Shown one piece after another: positions 1 to 13,399 of a stretch of DNA of 64,000 nucleotides; position 1 is the first letter of the stretch, and each line of letters begins with the position of its first letter. The notes beneath the pieces were generated by a model that was not told where the DNA came from, ran no database searches, and was given only the letters and a program-made list of their open reading frames with translations. A program made the translations under genes and the position numbers. Source of the stretch: Talinum fruticosum (taxonomy: Eukaryota > Streptophyta > Magnoliopsida > Caryophyllales > Talinaceae); NCBI GenBank assembly GCA_021018815.1, contig JAITYX010000041.1, positions 2,232,001 through 2,296,000 of the forward strand, in the 5' to 3' direction.

Positions 1-1025
1 ACACATCACAGGCCATGCGAGCAACCATGAGATATCAAGGACCATGTACTCTCCACCAACTCAATGTATCATCTCCCATGTCATCGTCAAATACAAGTTC
101 CTCATTCGAGATACTTTTGTAACTTTGTCTTGATAATTCATCTTCTACCATCTCCTTTCACCTTCTTTCTTATCTCTTGTGCATAAAATGCAACACCCAT
201 AGATGTAGCACATCCCTCATCTTGATTTTGTACTCCAACGTTTTGGGCTTTGAGAAGTCAATGACGAATACAATTGTTAATACTCATCAAATAATGTTTG
301 TATTTGTCTCTCACTTTCAAAACCATAACATCACCAAGTGTGTTACCAAATAGATCATTAAGAGAAAGCTCAAAACCCACTAACTTATATATAGGGGTCA
401 AAGATAGGATCAATATAAACCATGGGTTCATTTTCTTAGGTGAGTCATAGTATTTAACATATTTGAGCCTCATCCTCTTGGTCGTGCCTTTAAAGTTAGT
501 GCCTGTGGATTCCTCTATTTCGAATTCATTGACATAAATTTCATTAGTAACATTATCCAAATTTTTTAACATTTTATGAATAGTTACAATATCAAATAAA
601 AGCATATTGGATGTCACATATAAAGTACCGGACACACACGATGTAGCATTATAAAAAGCCTCCAAAAACACTAATAAGTACCTAACTTGTGTCCAATCAT
701 TTGAATTAGGATGTTTTTCTACTTCATCATCTTTTGCTAAATCCACATTATTGTAAATATTTCTCTTACTATACCTTGTGAATGTATGCTCATACTTTAA
801 AGCAATACTAAACATCATATAAGTTGGGTTTCAACCTGTAGGAATATCATGACACAAAGATACTTTGCTCTCAAAGTTGTACATTCTTAAAATCTATGTA
901 ACCTACTAGGAGATTGTGTAATAAATCTCACTGTAGCTCAAACATGTTTAACAGACTTCCTAAAAACGTTCAAACCATCTCATACAACTAAATTAGATGA
1001 GCAATGCATCTAACACGAATAGTAT
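1..1025 (-). pseudogene. hAT-superfamily transposase remnant (RICESLEEPER-like)
   Basis: The longest open piece (186 residues, 818 down to 258) reads like the RNase-H-like middle of plant zf-BED/hAT transposases: a DW..V..L..FL..FY.AT..VSG.LY.TSN block, then M.LKYVKYY and a KL..FE segment. Upstream on the same strand, 1020-820 gives fragments matching RC.AHLI, SVKHV.ATVRFITQSP and HDIPT..NPTYMMF, where the conserved Arg-Trp has become Gly-stop. Downstream, 250-1 gives SNEELVFDDD and LSWWRVHGP..L..MACDV, the start of the dimerisation region, in another frame. The order of motifs is right, but at least one stop and one frame change make it a dead copy. It runs off the left edge of the window and no terminal repeats were found. 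Family recognition is from motif memory. Confidence 0.8.
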
Positions 1026-2277
1026 AATTTGTGTATGGAACGAAGGAAGCGACAGCTGACTTGCGCTCTTGTTTGAGAGAGAGAGAGAGAGCAAAAACTA
1101 ACCCTTAAAATAGGAATTAAGAACTTTAGATTTGAACAGCTAAATTCCAATCTAATGGAGATAATGCTGGCATGTCATCACCTAATTTACCCAATTAAAT
1201 CCCATCTCGTTCCTTGTATCTACCCAACATTCCCAACCCCTTCAATGGCAACCACGATAATAGTTTAACTGTGGCCGTCAAATGCCTCTCCAGTGGACGA
1301 GTCAGCCTCTGGTTTGCATTCGTCATTTTCCGGCGGGGCCTATGGTGTCAATCGTTGCTCCCCAAATCCAAGTCTCTTGTCGTCCCTGTTCTCTATCTGC
1401 CATGTATTTCACCGCTAATGTAGTAAATTTTCCAGCGGTTTGTCGTTGCAAAACACAAAAAGCTCCAAGTAGAAGCAAGAAATTATGTGCAGCTTCAACC
1501 CCACCCAAAAAGCTTGATTTCACCTGCGATTGGATGTTACCGAAGTGAATTATGGTTGCCAAAATTACCAACGATAACTCGCTAGTAGACGCTTAAGTTC
1601 GATCTGATATCTCCGGTGACTAGTGAGCCCCTGAATAGTTGTCGACGGCTAGTGCACAAGTCTCAGGTGGTCACTGTGAAGGAGGAAGAGAGTGGGGAAA
1701 GGGTTTGGTTGGTGGTGATGTCATGGCATTATTTGGAGCGCAATATGTTAAATCAATGATCCAAATTAATGGTTTCCCGTTCCTATTTTAACTACTAGTT
1801 CTCATTGGGTATTATATATATATGTGTGCGCGCGCGTGTGTTGGGAGGGGGTAACATACGCATTTCACGAACATAACCATACAATGGTAGAAAACAACAC
1901 TCACAGAAACTGAAAAGGCTTCTTTTGTATAAACTTCTCCCTTGGCAAAGTATTTTCTACAGCAAGTTGGACAATTAGAAGCAACCAGCAACCATTTCCT
2001 TACTCCAAGCAAAACTAATTCTAAACCTTAGACAAACCACCATTCTTGATCTCAAGAAATGTATATTTGAGTTCTTTACACCATTCACATCCATAAGAAA
2101 ATGAGATAAAACTCGGATGGACCAAAACTCATTTCATGCTACAACCATATCTGCAATCCTGGGAAACCTTAGAGACCCAGTTCTCATGTATGATCAAAAT
2201 ATCATTTCATGCCAAATCCATATGCCAAAGTTGGGCTCTAAAAGGACCTGAAAGAGGGACCAAAGGGGTTAGAAAGG
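1026..2277. other. Intergenic region and probable 3' UTR of the OM47-like gene
   Basis: No supportable gene. A (GA)n run lies at about 1075-1091 and a mixed TA/TG/CG dinucleotide run at about 1815-1842. The part next to 2277 is probably the 3' untranslated region of the gene that ends at 2278. Short open frames at 1214-1571 lack codon or domain support. Confidence 0.5.
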
Positions 2278-5200
2278 CTACAAAAACTTTCCTAGAGGCC
2301 TCAACTCCTTGGGCATGCCATCAAAATTTCCAGAGTTCACATCTGATTGGTGAAAAGGCATCTTCCTGTCTTTCCAGAGTGTGCTGTCAGCTATGTGCTC
2401 CATACTTGGAGTTAGCATCACAAAATTTGGGTCAGCTCTTTCATAGCTGCACTCAGAACATAAAACCGAACGTTACAGCAAATATCAACTATGTGTATAG
2501 AATGTGATAGGGATCAGAATTCAGTTGATTGTTTCTTGAAACAGATGCAGGAAAATGACATGGTATCTTTCAGTGAAACAGGATTAGAGAGTATAATGAC
2601 TATCCCATGAACTGCCAAAATGAGAAATCAATATATACCTCGCTTCTCTAAGGTTTTCTGCACGAATACCAAATCCAAAAGAAGTACTGCCGACCATATG
2701 ATCTCTGGTAGCTGCAGAATCAAATATCATATAATGCATTGACCAATAGCTAAATGCAAATAAACTAGAAACCGTAGAAAGCATGCACAGATTCCTGACA
2801 ACATCAAATGGTACCAGCAAGAATAATACAAGTCCTGCAAAGTGTGTTGCGTTCATCTTTCACAAAGATGATCTCTTCGACTTGATATTTTGGTACCTCC
2901 GGGTTGTGACATTTACAAATCATGACAATTCTGGCCAAAATCCCAATTAGTGCAACAAAAAACAACTTTTCCTTATTTTTTAGCTAATTCACTTATAGTT
3001 TACACAACCCCAGGGCCCAGCTTCCTGTCTTCCACTGGACAGCCCCAGCGCCCCCACCCCCCAAAAAAAAAGAAAAAAAAAAGAACCCCACTTTCCTCCC
3101 TTCCTAGTTGCAGCCACCATGGTTGATGATGGAAAATGACATCTAGGGCCGCCAGCTAGCAGCCTTCCCAATGCCCCACCACCCCTCCCCACAGACTACT
3201 CTCTATGCCACAAGTTTTTACAAGCAAAGAGTGATAAGAATTTTTCAAGCCGCCAAATGACAGAAGAAAAAAAAGGGGGGTCTCAGGCCCAAGAAAATGA
3301 CCAGGGTTGTAGAGAAACTCTAGGACTGTTGTAGACATATTTATTCATCACTGTTGGGAATTCGGGAGGCCTCTATAATAGAGTATTCTATTCAAAAAGC
3401 TTGTTAGAGATCATCACTCTGATCACAGATAAATGATATTAGGACATATTTGGAAAAACAAATACTACTGTTTTTGTTGGTTTAGAGGATACACTCATAG
3501 TCAGATAACATATAACACCTCTCCACTGTCTAAAATGCTACTTAGGTCGAGCAACTCCCATTCAGTATGACTTTATTTCACCTTCATGTAATTAATGGTA
3601 ATTAAAAGGTTTTGGTAAGACTTCAGTTCAGATAATTAACAGGTTGGCTAGATACTGGGTTTGGGTCAGAGGATGCTCAAACCTCAACTAAATTTTCAGG
3701 TTCAACCTGATTGACCAAGAGCACCTGTTCAATTCACTTTCTTGGTAATTTTAATAGTACCTAAGCTTTGTTGTGCATATAACGATTATTTTACCTCTAA
3801 TTAAGTGCCTAATATATCATCAACAAAGGAACTTAACCTATGGATATGTTGCATACTATGATTAAGCCAAAACAAGAGATAAATCCCAAGGATCAAAAAG
3901 CAAGATCAGATGTGAGTATACAAGGGGGGATCATAGCATATTATGCTAATGCTAGTTGATCAAAACATTCAAAAAGTAACATTGCTTGAAGTCCGCTACA
4001 CTAAGTGACTAGTAGATCAGAGCAAGCATTGTTTGAAAAAGACAACCCAATGACTAAGGGGTAGAGGATGAATTAATAATTATTCATAAATGCAATAGCC
4101 TGACGAGCTAGGTTTGACAATACATATTCAGGTCTTTCTAATTTTGGTTGAAACAATCGTGTTCACACCCAAACTTTTTGGGTACGGTTTTGGAGTAAGG
4201 TCGATTTTTGATAAGTCACCACCCAAATATCTTCTTCTCCATCCTTGTTTTTGGGTCAGAATAGCTATGAACCAACTAATTAAAAAATAACTTCCAAACA
4301 TCAATAATCCAACAAAACGAAATCAGAAAAAAAAAAAAAGAAAGGAAAACAAGAAGTGTGACAAAGAAGAAATCTGCCAATAACCTGTACCTGAAAGGCT
4401 GAAAGTGAAAGAAGGCTTCCACCATGACTTAAATGCTAATGCCAATGTAGAACTGGCAGGCCCAGCCTTCCCCTGCATACAATTAGTTGAGCTACATAGT
4501 CTGTGGATTCAGCAGATTCATTGAATTGCATACCTTCAACAAGAAATTTTTGTTTGCTTGCCAAGATGCAGCTACTTGAAATGTGGAATCCTGAGATTTA
4601 TTTGTTGTTTCACTATCCTCCAACCTGTTGAGAGAAAGGACAAAAAATGAAACTCTGTTACCAAAACCCCATCTACTGCAGTCATCAATTAGGTTACCTC
4701 GTTCTCAGCTCAAAACCAAAATCAAGATAATTTGTTATCCCAATTATCTGATCTTCTTCAAAGGGATTCTGCACCTGCTCAATGGAACCAGTATGAGCTC
4801 ATTAAATTACAAAGACAAAATAGATAATGAGCTCTTTTCTATGGATTGGGAAGGAAAACACATATACAAAATGAAAGTAAATGAACAGACCTTTCTTTGA
4901 ACAACAAAATGTTGATAGAATGAGGCAATGAACTGCAAAAGCATTACTCAATCATAAGTCATAAAACAGAATGTCATAAAGCAAAATATCTCAGCCAGTA
5001 ATCAAGGTGAGAATCATCAAGGAAAAGTCATCCATTTGCCAGGAAAAAAATTAAAAGATGTGGCCCCATTATGAAGAAGATTGTAACTTCTGTCCTAACA
5101 TTAAGCATATCTTTCCAACAGATCTTAGTTAACCATGCAAGAAAAAAATATATCACCCATACATGAGTTCTCTCCCTCCCCCGCCCCCAGAAAAATATCT

Positions 5201-8200
5201 AGGGCTTAATTCTCTGAATATCTCAATGATTTTACTGAAGAGCAATTATCAAGGCATGTTTATAAAATATCACATAATTATCAATCAAACCTACATTGAA
5301 CAGATTAAGTTATTCGCTTCAGATCAAATCAAAATCAGAGTATCATCAGAACAGCAGGCATAAAAGAAGAGAGGGAATAAACAAAGATGAGGAACAGAAC
5401 AGATTGGCTGAACTGGACATGCAATTGCATGTTCATTTTCGAACAAGGATTAATTTATAGATTGATTTTGTATAACATGGCATCTGTTAGCAAGCTCCTT
5501 TAGATTGTTGTAGGTGGTTTCAACATAGCACTAAATCTACTGCAAAGTTCCACAATTTTGAGTTGGTGGAAATCACAGAGAGGATTACCTGAGAGATGTC
5601 AGATTTTGTCAATACCAGTAACTTAAATTATCTGAAGCTATGCCAAAACTATTTTGCGGAGTTAACAATCATAAACATAATTTCAGGACTTCATATCAAT
5701 TCAATATAATTCTTGCCAATGAGTTATAGTATGTTGTTTCAATCATTTTTTTATTTTTCTCAATTTCAACAGGTTGAACAGACCTGATCATGTGCATCTA
5801 GTCACTTCATACAATGAGGATATTATTTTTTTTTTTTTGGGGGGGATGTTCAGAACGTCACATATTACTCTGCAAGACGAAAATTAACACCACTTACTAT
5901 AGCATTGCCAATGATTTGCTTCGTAGGGATCATTGGCATTCTGTTTAAGTTCTCAAGGATCTTACTCATCAGTATCTAGTACACCAAATTGGCTGAGTCA
6001 AATATTTTCTCAGTTACTGAAACTATTAAAATTACAAATTGTTCAAATTGAGCTTTTGAGGAGGCCTCTTCCTGCTTCTCAGATAACTAGTCCAATCGGC
6101 AATTAGCATACCTTCTTGCTTTATTTTTCTGGCATAATCAACAAAATTGGGAGGCAGGAAGATCTTAGTGAGACAAACCCAATCTTGTGCTGGAAAACAT
6201 GAATCAACCAGGTTGTTTTTACAAATTGAAGATCAGAGTGCATTATCTTTTTGGTTCCAAATAAGTAAGGAGTAAAATCCAGTCTACTTGCCGCTTATCT
6301 TTAGATGATATCAAGAAAAAAAGACCCAGGTCAGGGGATCAACGATTTTGCATCACTTCTTACAAATGAAGGTGGCTGTTTTTGGTGAACATGAGAAAAA
6401 GTGAGCTACTGGTTCATAAGCACAACGGAATGAATGAGTTGGTGGTTCTTTGTTATAGAGAAGTCTTCTACAGCAGGGGATAAATTGAGCCGGAAATTAT
6501 TGCTGCATCTCAGGGGTTCCAATCTCGATAAAGTGCCTTCCAGCAAATTCCAAGAGCTGAGCACCAAATATAATGAACACTAGTTAATTTAAGAGGAACA
6601 TCAGATGAAATATAATCTGGACAGTGACTTCTTTACGGTAGAGGTCCTGCACATTTTGCTAGCTTTATTTATTTTATTTTCTGTTTTTTAATTTGATTAC
6701 AAGTCTCCTGTTTATATTAGGCTACCGATGACTACAGATATGTCCTCTTAAGTATGCCAGCAAAAGGATCTTTTTCACTATGCTTACCAATTACTATAAT
6801 CATGACCTCTAACTGACCAGATGCCAGTTTCTTACACTACCAAGCTTTACCATTACCCAGTTATCCAGTTTACTTGTTTATCTTGCGATCCAGGAATGAA
6901 CTTCTTTAAATGTACGATTTGTGCAGGCTTTTATTAACAATAAAGAAAAACCAACCAGATAACCACAAATGTAAGTTTACTGAAACCAGTTTTTGAACAA
7001 ATGAATAATTTGCTGATAAGTATAATTTCACTATATGGATTTTAAGAATATTTTATTTTGCTATTTGGGCAAAAATGACATTAAATACTGAAAAACCTTT
7101 AAGGTTCAGTTCATCAGAAGGAATGACTAAATTGTTTAGAGAATGGTGGAAAAGGAAGTTGAAGATAGAAATGGGTGAGCGGGTCTCTAAATGAGCATTC
7201 AGAATCTTGAAACCCGAACGAGGATAAGCTCTTCAACCAATCTAATCATATGCAGCTCATCAAACAAACCCATGATAGGAAGAAATCTAGTTTTAAGAAT
7301 CCAAACTGCTGGACAAGCTTAAAAATGATTGTACTTACAGCAAGTGGCCTTTCACCTCTTACCATATGCCAAGATGACATCAAATACAACTACATACATG
7401 GATAAGGAAGTAATGAATGCAGAGACAAAGTCCAATCCCATTGAACACATCTGCAAGCCCCTTATAAGGACATTCACATAACATATTTTGTGTGCCAGGG
7501 GGTGGGGGAGGGTGAGAGGGACAAACAGAGAGAGGAAGAGTATTCACTAATGGATCAACAACTTTAAACTGAAACTCCATTCAGCTAATACCTCATATTT
7601 TGTTTATCCTCCCTACTGTATTTAAATTTCTACTTAGAAGATTGAAGCAAGTTCAGAACCAGAGAAGCAATACAAAATAATAAGACAACATCCTAGCTCT
7701 AAATAAAATAGCCGCAAAACCTGAGAGCTATTGGCAAGTTCAAGACCAAAGTTGAAAGATGGGCTGAGTGGGCTTCCTGACCCCAATCCATAGCCAATTG
7801 CAAAGCTCCAGTTCTTCAAATTTCTAAATTTTGGATCATCTTGAGTTCCATCTAAGAAAAAATGGTTTGCAGAAGTCAACAATCAGATTATTAGGTTGGA
7901 TACAAAACTAGCATAGTGATTATTATACATCGCAAGATTGCAAAATGAAGGAAACTTACACTGTGGTTCATACTGCATCCCAGCAGTCAATCTGCGCACC
8001 TTACTTACTAACCAGGCACTTCTTGGGTATTCATTGGACTCTAAAAGAGCACAGAAACACATAACAGGGCATTTTTCACATTGTAATCAAGGATAATGTC
8101 CACCTGATGTAACTTAGTCAATAGAAGTTCCCATCAATGCTGGCAATGAAACAAAAGGCATTCCAAAAAAAGCTCCCACAAGCAGAATGGGGAGAAATAA

Positions 8201-11200
8201 GCAACATTTGAATGAATTAGTCTGAACAAGGCAACACAACAGCACATGAGAGAGCACTGGAACTCACAAAAACTTACATGCACTGAAATAAAAAATTCAC
8301 CAACCATGGAAAACATGATAACGACACAAATATTTGTGATTTGCTAAAACTCATCAGGATAATTCATAAAGATGGCATACTACAGAAAGGCATCATAGTT
8401 GTTCCAATTGAAAGATCTTTTGAGCCATATCTCAATCCCAAGACACCATAATCTTTTGCTGATACCCTGCAACAAGAAGGAGTTCCCTAAGAGCCAAAAT
8501 ACCTGCAGTGCCAAATTCAGATAATCTGAAGCCTTTGCTCCCAGAGAATACCTTGTCTTCCATATTAATGGGATGATTGAAAAAGCTCCAAAACCATATT
8601 TAGGGTAATATGCACATGAGCGCATCAGTAAAACCCTATAAGAGAATCAAGCACAGAGTTTGTGAGAATTAACACTCAATTCTCCAGACACATCTGCTGC
8701 TCCTGTTCCATAAAACTTGTCAACTTCAAAAATCTAAGATCTATGGTATATAATTTAATGCAACATGCCTCCTCTTGATTGTTTTTGGTGCAATAGTTTG
8801 CTGACTCTAACAAAGAAATTGAATACATCATTAAATTTCCAGAAAAGAATTATCCAATATGGAAGAGAATAAAATTTGCACAATAGACAAACTTATTTCA
8901 GGATAGTGCCACTTACGGATCAGCATTGGCAACTGATAAGTCCATGAATGTATGAGGATCATGAACATCACTGCTTGGCAAAAGAACAATCAAACACGAT
9001 CAACTTCACCACTTTATGGAATACTCAAAAATGCAAGAACATGAAATGGAAAAAGTACAAATAGTAAATAAATAAATCAATAATTAGAACAGCATATCCT
9101 ATCAACCTTTGCCAACGGAATTGTGCTTTTGCCACAACATTTTCTTCAGGATTACGAACAAGTGGACCAGAAACCTACTGACAGTTAAGAAATTATATAT
9201 TTCTCTCTCAAAGTCCCTGATCTTTGAGGTTCCAAAACATAAAGGCCAAAAATAATAGTCATTTATCATCTTCACCATGTTTAAATTTTAGGCTCACTTG
9301 CACATAGTACAAGATTACTTAATGGCAAGAAAAAGCTCCACTTGTCTCTTGAAAGCAACAAATGTTCACTGTAACTGCTAATAAATCAACAGTCTAACCA
9401 GAAAAGATAAATATTTTCATAAGAAGAAAAACTGTACTTGATAAAACTAACATTCAACATCAAATGATGCCAATTCAGAACATGAATCACAGGACATGAT
9501 TGACATAGTCTTGAGTATTCTGTTTATACATGAGAGAGACATTAGCATAAAAATAAGTGTCAAAATACAAATTCCTTGATGTAATTGATAGCTGAGGAGC
9601 TACACCCAATCTAGAAATTCAAGCTAGACCTATATTGCAGATTATAAACATGCAAATAAATTAAGATTAGTCTTAGCCGCATTTGTTCTATCCTATGCCA
9701 GGTTCAAATTTTTTTCATCCTCTTTCTAAGTATCAAAATATCACATTCCAGTTGCATGAAGCAGGATTATAAGTTGGACAAAGCAGGGTCAAAATATTAA
9801 AACGTAGGGGTCATTTACTCCTGAGATTGAGAAATTTTTGGAAAGATTCTTGCAGGGGGAAAAGTTCAATGGTTTTGAAAACTTTTTGACAGAACAGCAC
9901 AGAGGTTAAAAGAAAGCATATGAAGACAAGAAATGAAGAAGAAACTGTGGTTACATGTTACTTACCATAAAAAGTAAGAAAACGCACTGAAAAGATATTC
10001 CTAAAGTACAGCACTGGCTACTAATTTCAATGTTGTATGCATACATGACTTATATTGAATGAACTCCTTAGATTGAGAAACTTTTGGTCAGCCACCATAC
10101 CAAGTACTAAAGTTCTACACCAAGAACCTAAAAGGATACAGTTGCAATCAAATCTACATGAGGATCATCCAATGGCTTCAGCAAGATTCTTGTGCTAAAA
10201 TGCTCCGGTAGATCAAAGTAATCCTCAAAGAGGCATCTCAAAGAAAGCTTCCCAAATAACATATTATATGATGATTCCAGCATCCTGCACCATGGTCACC
10301 ATGCCAGCATGTCCATCAAACCAGTTTATAATTGGAATAACCAATACATTTTACATTCTGAAAGAAAATAAGCTATTCAACTAGGGAGGTTCTAAAGAAA
10401 ATATGATTACTACACTACGCTACAACTAGAAACTAGATAATTTAGTTTTCAGAAGAGCTAATACAGAAAGAAGCAAATACTTATTGGAGAAACTCTTCTT
10501 ATGTATAGATTTCACATGCTCAAGACATGCACTTTATTTGTGCCTGTGCATCTTATAAAATGTGCAAAAATGAAGATAAAGCTAAGAATATCCAGCAGTT
10601 TTTTGAAGAGATTAAGTGCTGATGAACTTAACTGATAGCCATCAATGCAATAGAAACGCAGGTAATGATTCACAACCAGGTACAAGAAAACGTACTTTTT
10701 AAATGAAGGCTTGTTTGCATTATCCAAATAGTCAAATGCTCCAGAGTCAGTTAATGGTGATGCAAATACCAGGGTTTTCTCTGCCGCTGAAGAGAAGCAG
10801 GCGCATGGAAAGATCCATTCTCTATGATAATGCAGGAGCCAGGAAGGAAACATGTTGTTGACTTTTTTGTTTCCAGTGAAGTGCTAAAAGAACAAACTAA
10901 TTGTACTACCAAAACCCTCATCTGGCAAGAGATCACATTATTCAGGCTTTTGGGAAGTCCCAATGTGCTTCCATTCAAACACGAGTTATCACTGATTCCA
11001 GATTGTCATGTCTATTCATGAAGTGCTTAGAAGCCATAATAGGAAGCATATTTCCTCCAAGTGTATGATTAAATATCTATATTTGAGACTTCTTTCATTC
11101 AGAAAATAAAATGACCTTATCAATTAGGTAACAAACCACAGGAAAACGGTCTAATTCCATCATAATTTTGGGTGGTGAACTACTAGAACTTTTAAGAAAG

Positions 11201-12444
11201 AGTTCAGACATAGGGAACCCTTAACAACATACAAGTTTGCTATGGCCATCAGATACCTTAATTTAAGTTTTGTCCTTGGCTAATAACCTGAACTCAGACT
11301 ATCACCCCGGAGTGGCAACATGTACTCATGTTCACAAGTGGAATTCATTAATTACGTTAACGACAGTCTTCATCCACCTCAACTATCCATGTTGTTTGCT
11401 AGATGCTTCAACATGGTACAAGAACTTAACCGTTCATTTTAGCCCAAGAATGTACAAATTTTGAAAAAATGGTGGAGTCTAAACCCCCCTCCCCCAGTTT
11501 ACATGGACTCTTCATGTTAACCAACATAGTTGTGTCAGATAGCAACACTCAGACATGGTTCCAACATTTGACCATTCAAACTAGGTGAAAAACCATAAAA
11601 GCCCAAAAAGATATTCCACAGCCAAATCTTGCAATTCCCTCTGGGTTCCTTGAATTGATAAAACACTATATCTTGTAAGGCCCACAATTCTCAAAGGATT
11701 ATTCTCTAGTCTTTGGATTTCAAAGCATTTGGTTCTTAATCCAAATTTATTCAAGAGCTATATTCACCATTTCTTCCATATCATCAGATGTTGAAACGAG
11801 AGCAACCACTTTGTTTCTGCAATTTTTGTAAGAACACTTCAGTAGGAACAAGAATGCTCCATTACCATTAATATGGAATCTAGGAGAGTGCCCAAAAAAC
11901 GGAAGAGAAGGCTCTCTGGAATCTACTGCACAAGATGGGTGTAGGATATATGAGAAATTGGCATTCTTGTATTAATTCCTTGATTGCAAATTTGCAATGT
12001 GGGTATCTCCCTCCTCTATATAGACTTAGCTCACTTGTTCACTCACTCGTCGAACCAACTAATAATTGTAAGCTATTAAATCTCTAATCCGACTGTTCAA
12101 ACCCACCCATTTACAGAAATTATCAAGCAAAGAGAGGGGTTCAAATTTGGAAAACAAAATGAAAACAGCCAACAAAGCGAATTCAATAGGAAAGAACCTG
12201 GTAAATTGACGTGAAGTTGAAATTGCAATAGACAGGTAAAAAATATGGAGAAAACAGTTCGATGAAGCCAAAGAATGATGATTTCAAATGGATGGAAAAT
12301 TATTAAATTTACGAGGCGAAAATTGAAGAAAGCGAATTGAATAGGAAAATTGAACCTGGTTCGAGCGCCAAGTGGAGGGAAGTCGAAAAGTGGGGGCACC
12401 AACACCATTGGCGGCGGCGGCTCCTTGCTCGGCCAAATCCCCAT
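2278..12444 (-). CDS. OM47-like mitochondrial outer-membrane beta-barrel protein, 14 exons
   Basis: Spliced by eye on the - strand into 14 exons: 12444-12356, 10284-10140, 9174-9107, 8970-8917, 8635-8552, 8466-8381, 8040-7960, 7851-7721, 4932-4891, 4774-4698, 4624-4534, 4472-4391, 2711-2639, 2446-2278. Every intron is GT-AG, all phases agree, and the exons sum to 1272 nt, giving 423 residues and a TAG stop. Exon 1 encodes a Pro-rich start (MGIWPSKEPPPPMVLVPPLF). Later landmarks are KLSLRCLFEDYF, DPHTFMDL, YYPKYGFGAF, RLTAGMQYEPQ, SPLSPSFNFGLELA, IASFYQHFVVQRK, AASWQANKNFLLK, LAFKSWWKPSFTFSLS, ADPNFVMLTP and a C-terminus PKELRPLGKFL. I know these from a conserved land-plant protein of about 425 residues, which I believe is OM47 (VDAC-related, mitochondrial outer membrane). 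No signal peptide or hydrophobic helix is seen, consistent with a barrel. The gene model is well supported; the name is from memory. The chosen ATG is the first after the GA-rich leader. Confidence 0.8.
4933..7720 (-). other. Large intron (2.8 kb) of the OM47-like gene
   Basis: AT-rich intron between the exons ending at 7721 and starting at 4932. Both splice sites are canonical and the flanking codons join in phase (SSQ to FIA). Low-complexity runs of T and G occur near 5826-5846. No nested gene was recognised. Confidence 0.6.
10285..12355 (-). other. First intron (2.1 kb) of the OM47-like gene
   Basis: Separates the Pro-rich first exon from the KLSLRCLFEDYF exon. Both sites are GT-AG and the split codon (AG + G) restores Arg. 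It contains a long open stretch on the same strand (about 10853-10696) ending in SFKK at a good GTACGT donor. That stretch cannot be spliced in frame between exons 1 and 2 from the acceptor I see. Confidence 0.55.
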
Positions 12445-12445
<1 letters not shown>

Positions 12446-12476
<31 letters not shown>

Positions 12477-12479
12477 GCA
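12446..12479. repeat. (CT)n microsatellite, 5' leader of the OM47-like gene
   Basis: About 34 bases of CT dinucleotides end one base upstream of the chosen start codon. On the coding strand this is a GA-rich 5' leader, common in plant 5' UTRs. No TATA box was placed confidently upstream. Confidence 0.8.
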
Positions 12480-12632
12480 GAGGTCAGCAAGTGAGGCTCA
12501 ACGCTTCATGGGAGGAGGAGAGAAACTAACACTAACACAGTTACTAGAAGCAGCACATTGTAGCGCGCGAGAAAGAAAGAGAGACATGAGCAGTGGAAAG
12601 TTATTAGGCAGACCCTTTGGTACCGAGGATGC

Positions 12633-13399
12633 TAGGGGTGGCAGAAAAACTCAAATCCGTTTAAAATCCGTAAAATTCACTCCATTTAAAATTCGAATGG
12701 ATGTTAAAAATTTTTAAAAATAGATATGGGCGGGTATGGTTAAAATGGGTATGGGGCGGGTATAGGTATGGGTTTAGGCTTCATCCGCCTCATACCCGCC
12801 CTATATAACACCCATAACCCATACCCGCAATACCGCCCGTACCCGTCCCATACCTGCCCCACTTAAATACCCATAAACCATTTTGTTAAATGGTTAAAAA
12901 ACTGAGAAAAGTTATTTATGAGAGACATAAGGACCAAATTTTGGGCCTGCACTCCAAATTTTAGGCAAAAAAAAAAATTAAGAAACCCTAGTTGTTTGGT
13001 TATATACTATTTTCAATTTTTCAAGTACTTTGACAACTTTGAAACTTTCAAACAAATGGATACTATAATGTACTAAATATGGATTATTTGTGATTGTGAA
13101 ATGTTTATGTCATGTTAGCAAGGTATCGCACAACTACAACCTGCGAGTTTGTGAATTGTTGATTTTATTTTTTTTGGTTGAATTATGAGAACTATTAAAT
13201 ATAGGTTTAATATGAGTATTATTATTTTTAGTCTATTTATACCTAAATAAAACCCGCATACCCGCAAAATCCGGTGGGTATAGGTATGGGTATGGATTTT
13301 TAACACCCAGTGGATATGGGTATGGGTACGTATTTTGAAAATGGGTATGGGTGTGGGTATAGGGAAACCCGCCCTGTACCCGCCCCATTGCCACCCCTA
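12633..13399. mobile_element. Non-autonomous hAT-type element with GGGTATGG-rich interior
   Basis: The ends are perfect 11-bp inverted repeats, TAGGGGTGGCA and TGCCACCCCTA, a terminus typical of plant hAT-derived short elements. Both subterminal zones are packed with GGGTATGG / ACCCGCCC-type words on both strands (about 12727-12860 and 13255-13387), so the ends can fold on each other. The 767-bp interior has no coding potential. The 8-bp flanks (GAGGATGC, GTTAGTGC) match at only half the positions, so the target duplication is either decayed or absent. It sits 190 bp upstream of the OM47-like start codon and could influence that promoter (inference). Confidence 0.7.

Noticed and set aside
1214..1571. 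Overlapping short frames on both strands
   Set aside because: No domain, no splice context, and mutually overlapping; treated as intergenic.
6480..6570. Candidate terminal exon on the - strand ending in a stop
   Set aside because: It lies inside a 2.8-kb intron whose flanking exons join perfectly in phase without it, and the gene has a convincing C-terminal exon at 2446-2278.
12337..12717. 126-residue open frame opposite the first exon of the OM47-like gene
   Set aside because: Antisense shadow of the Pro-rich exon and its CT-repeat leader; no family match.
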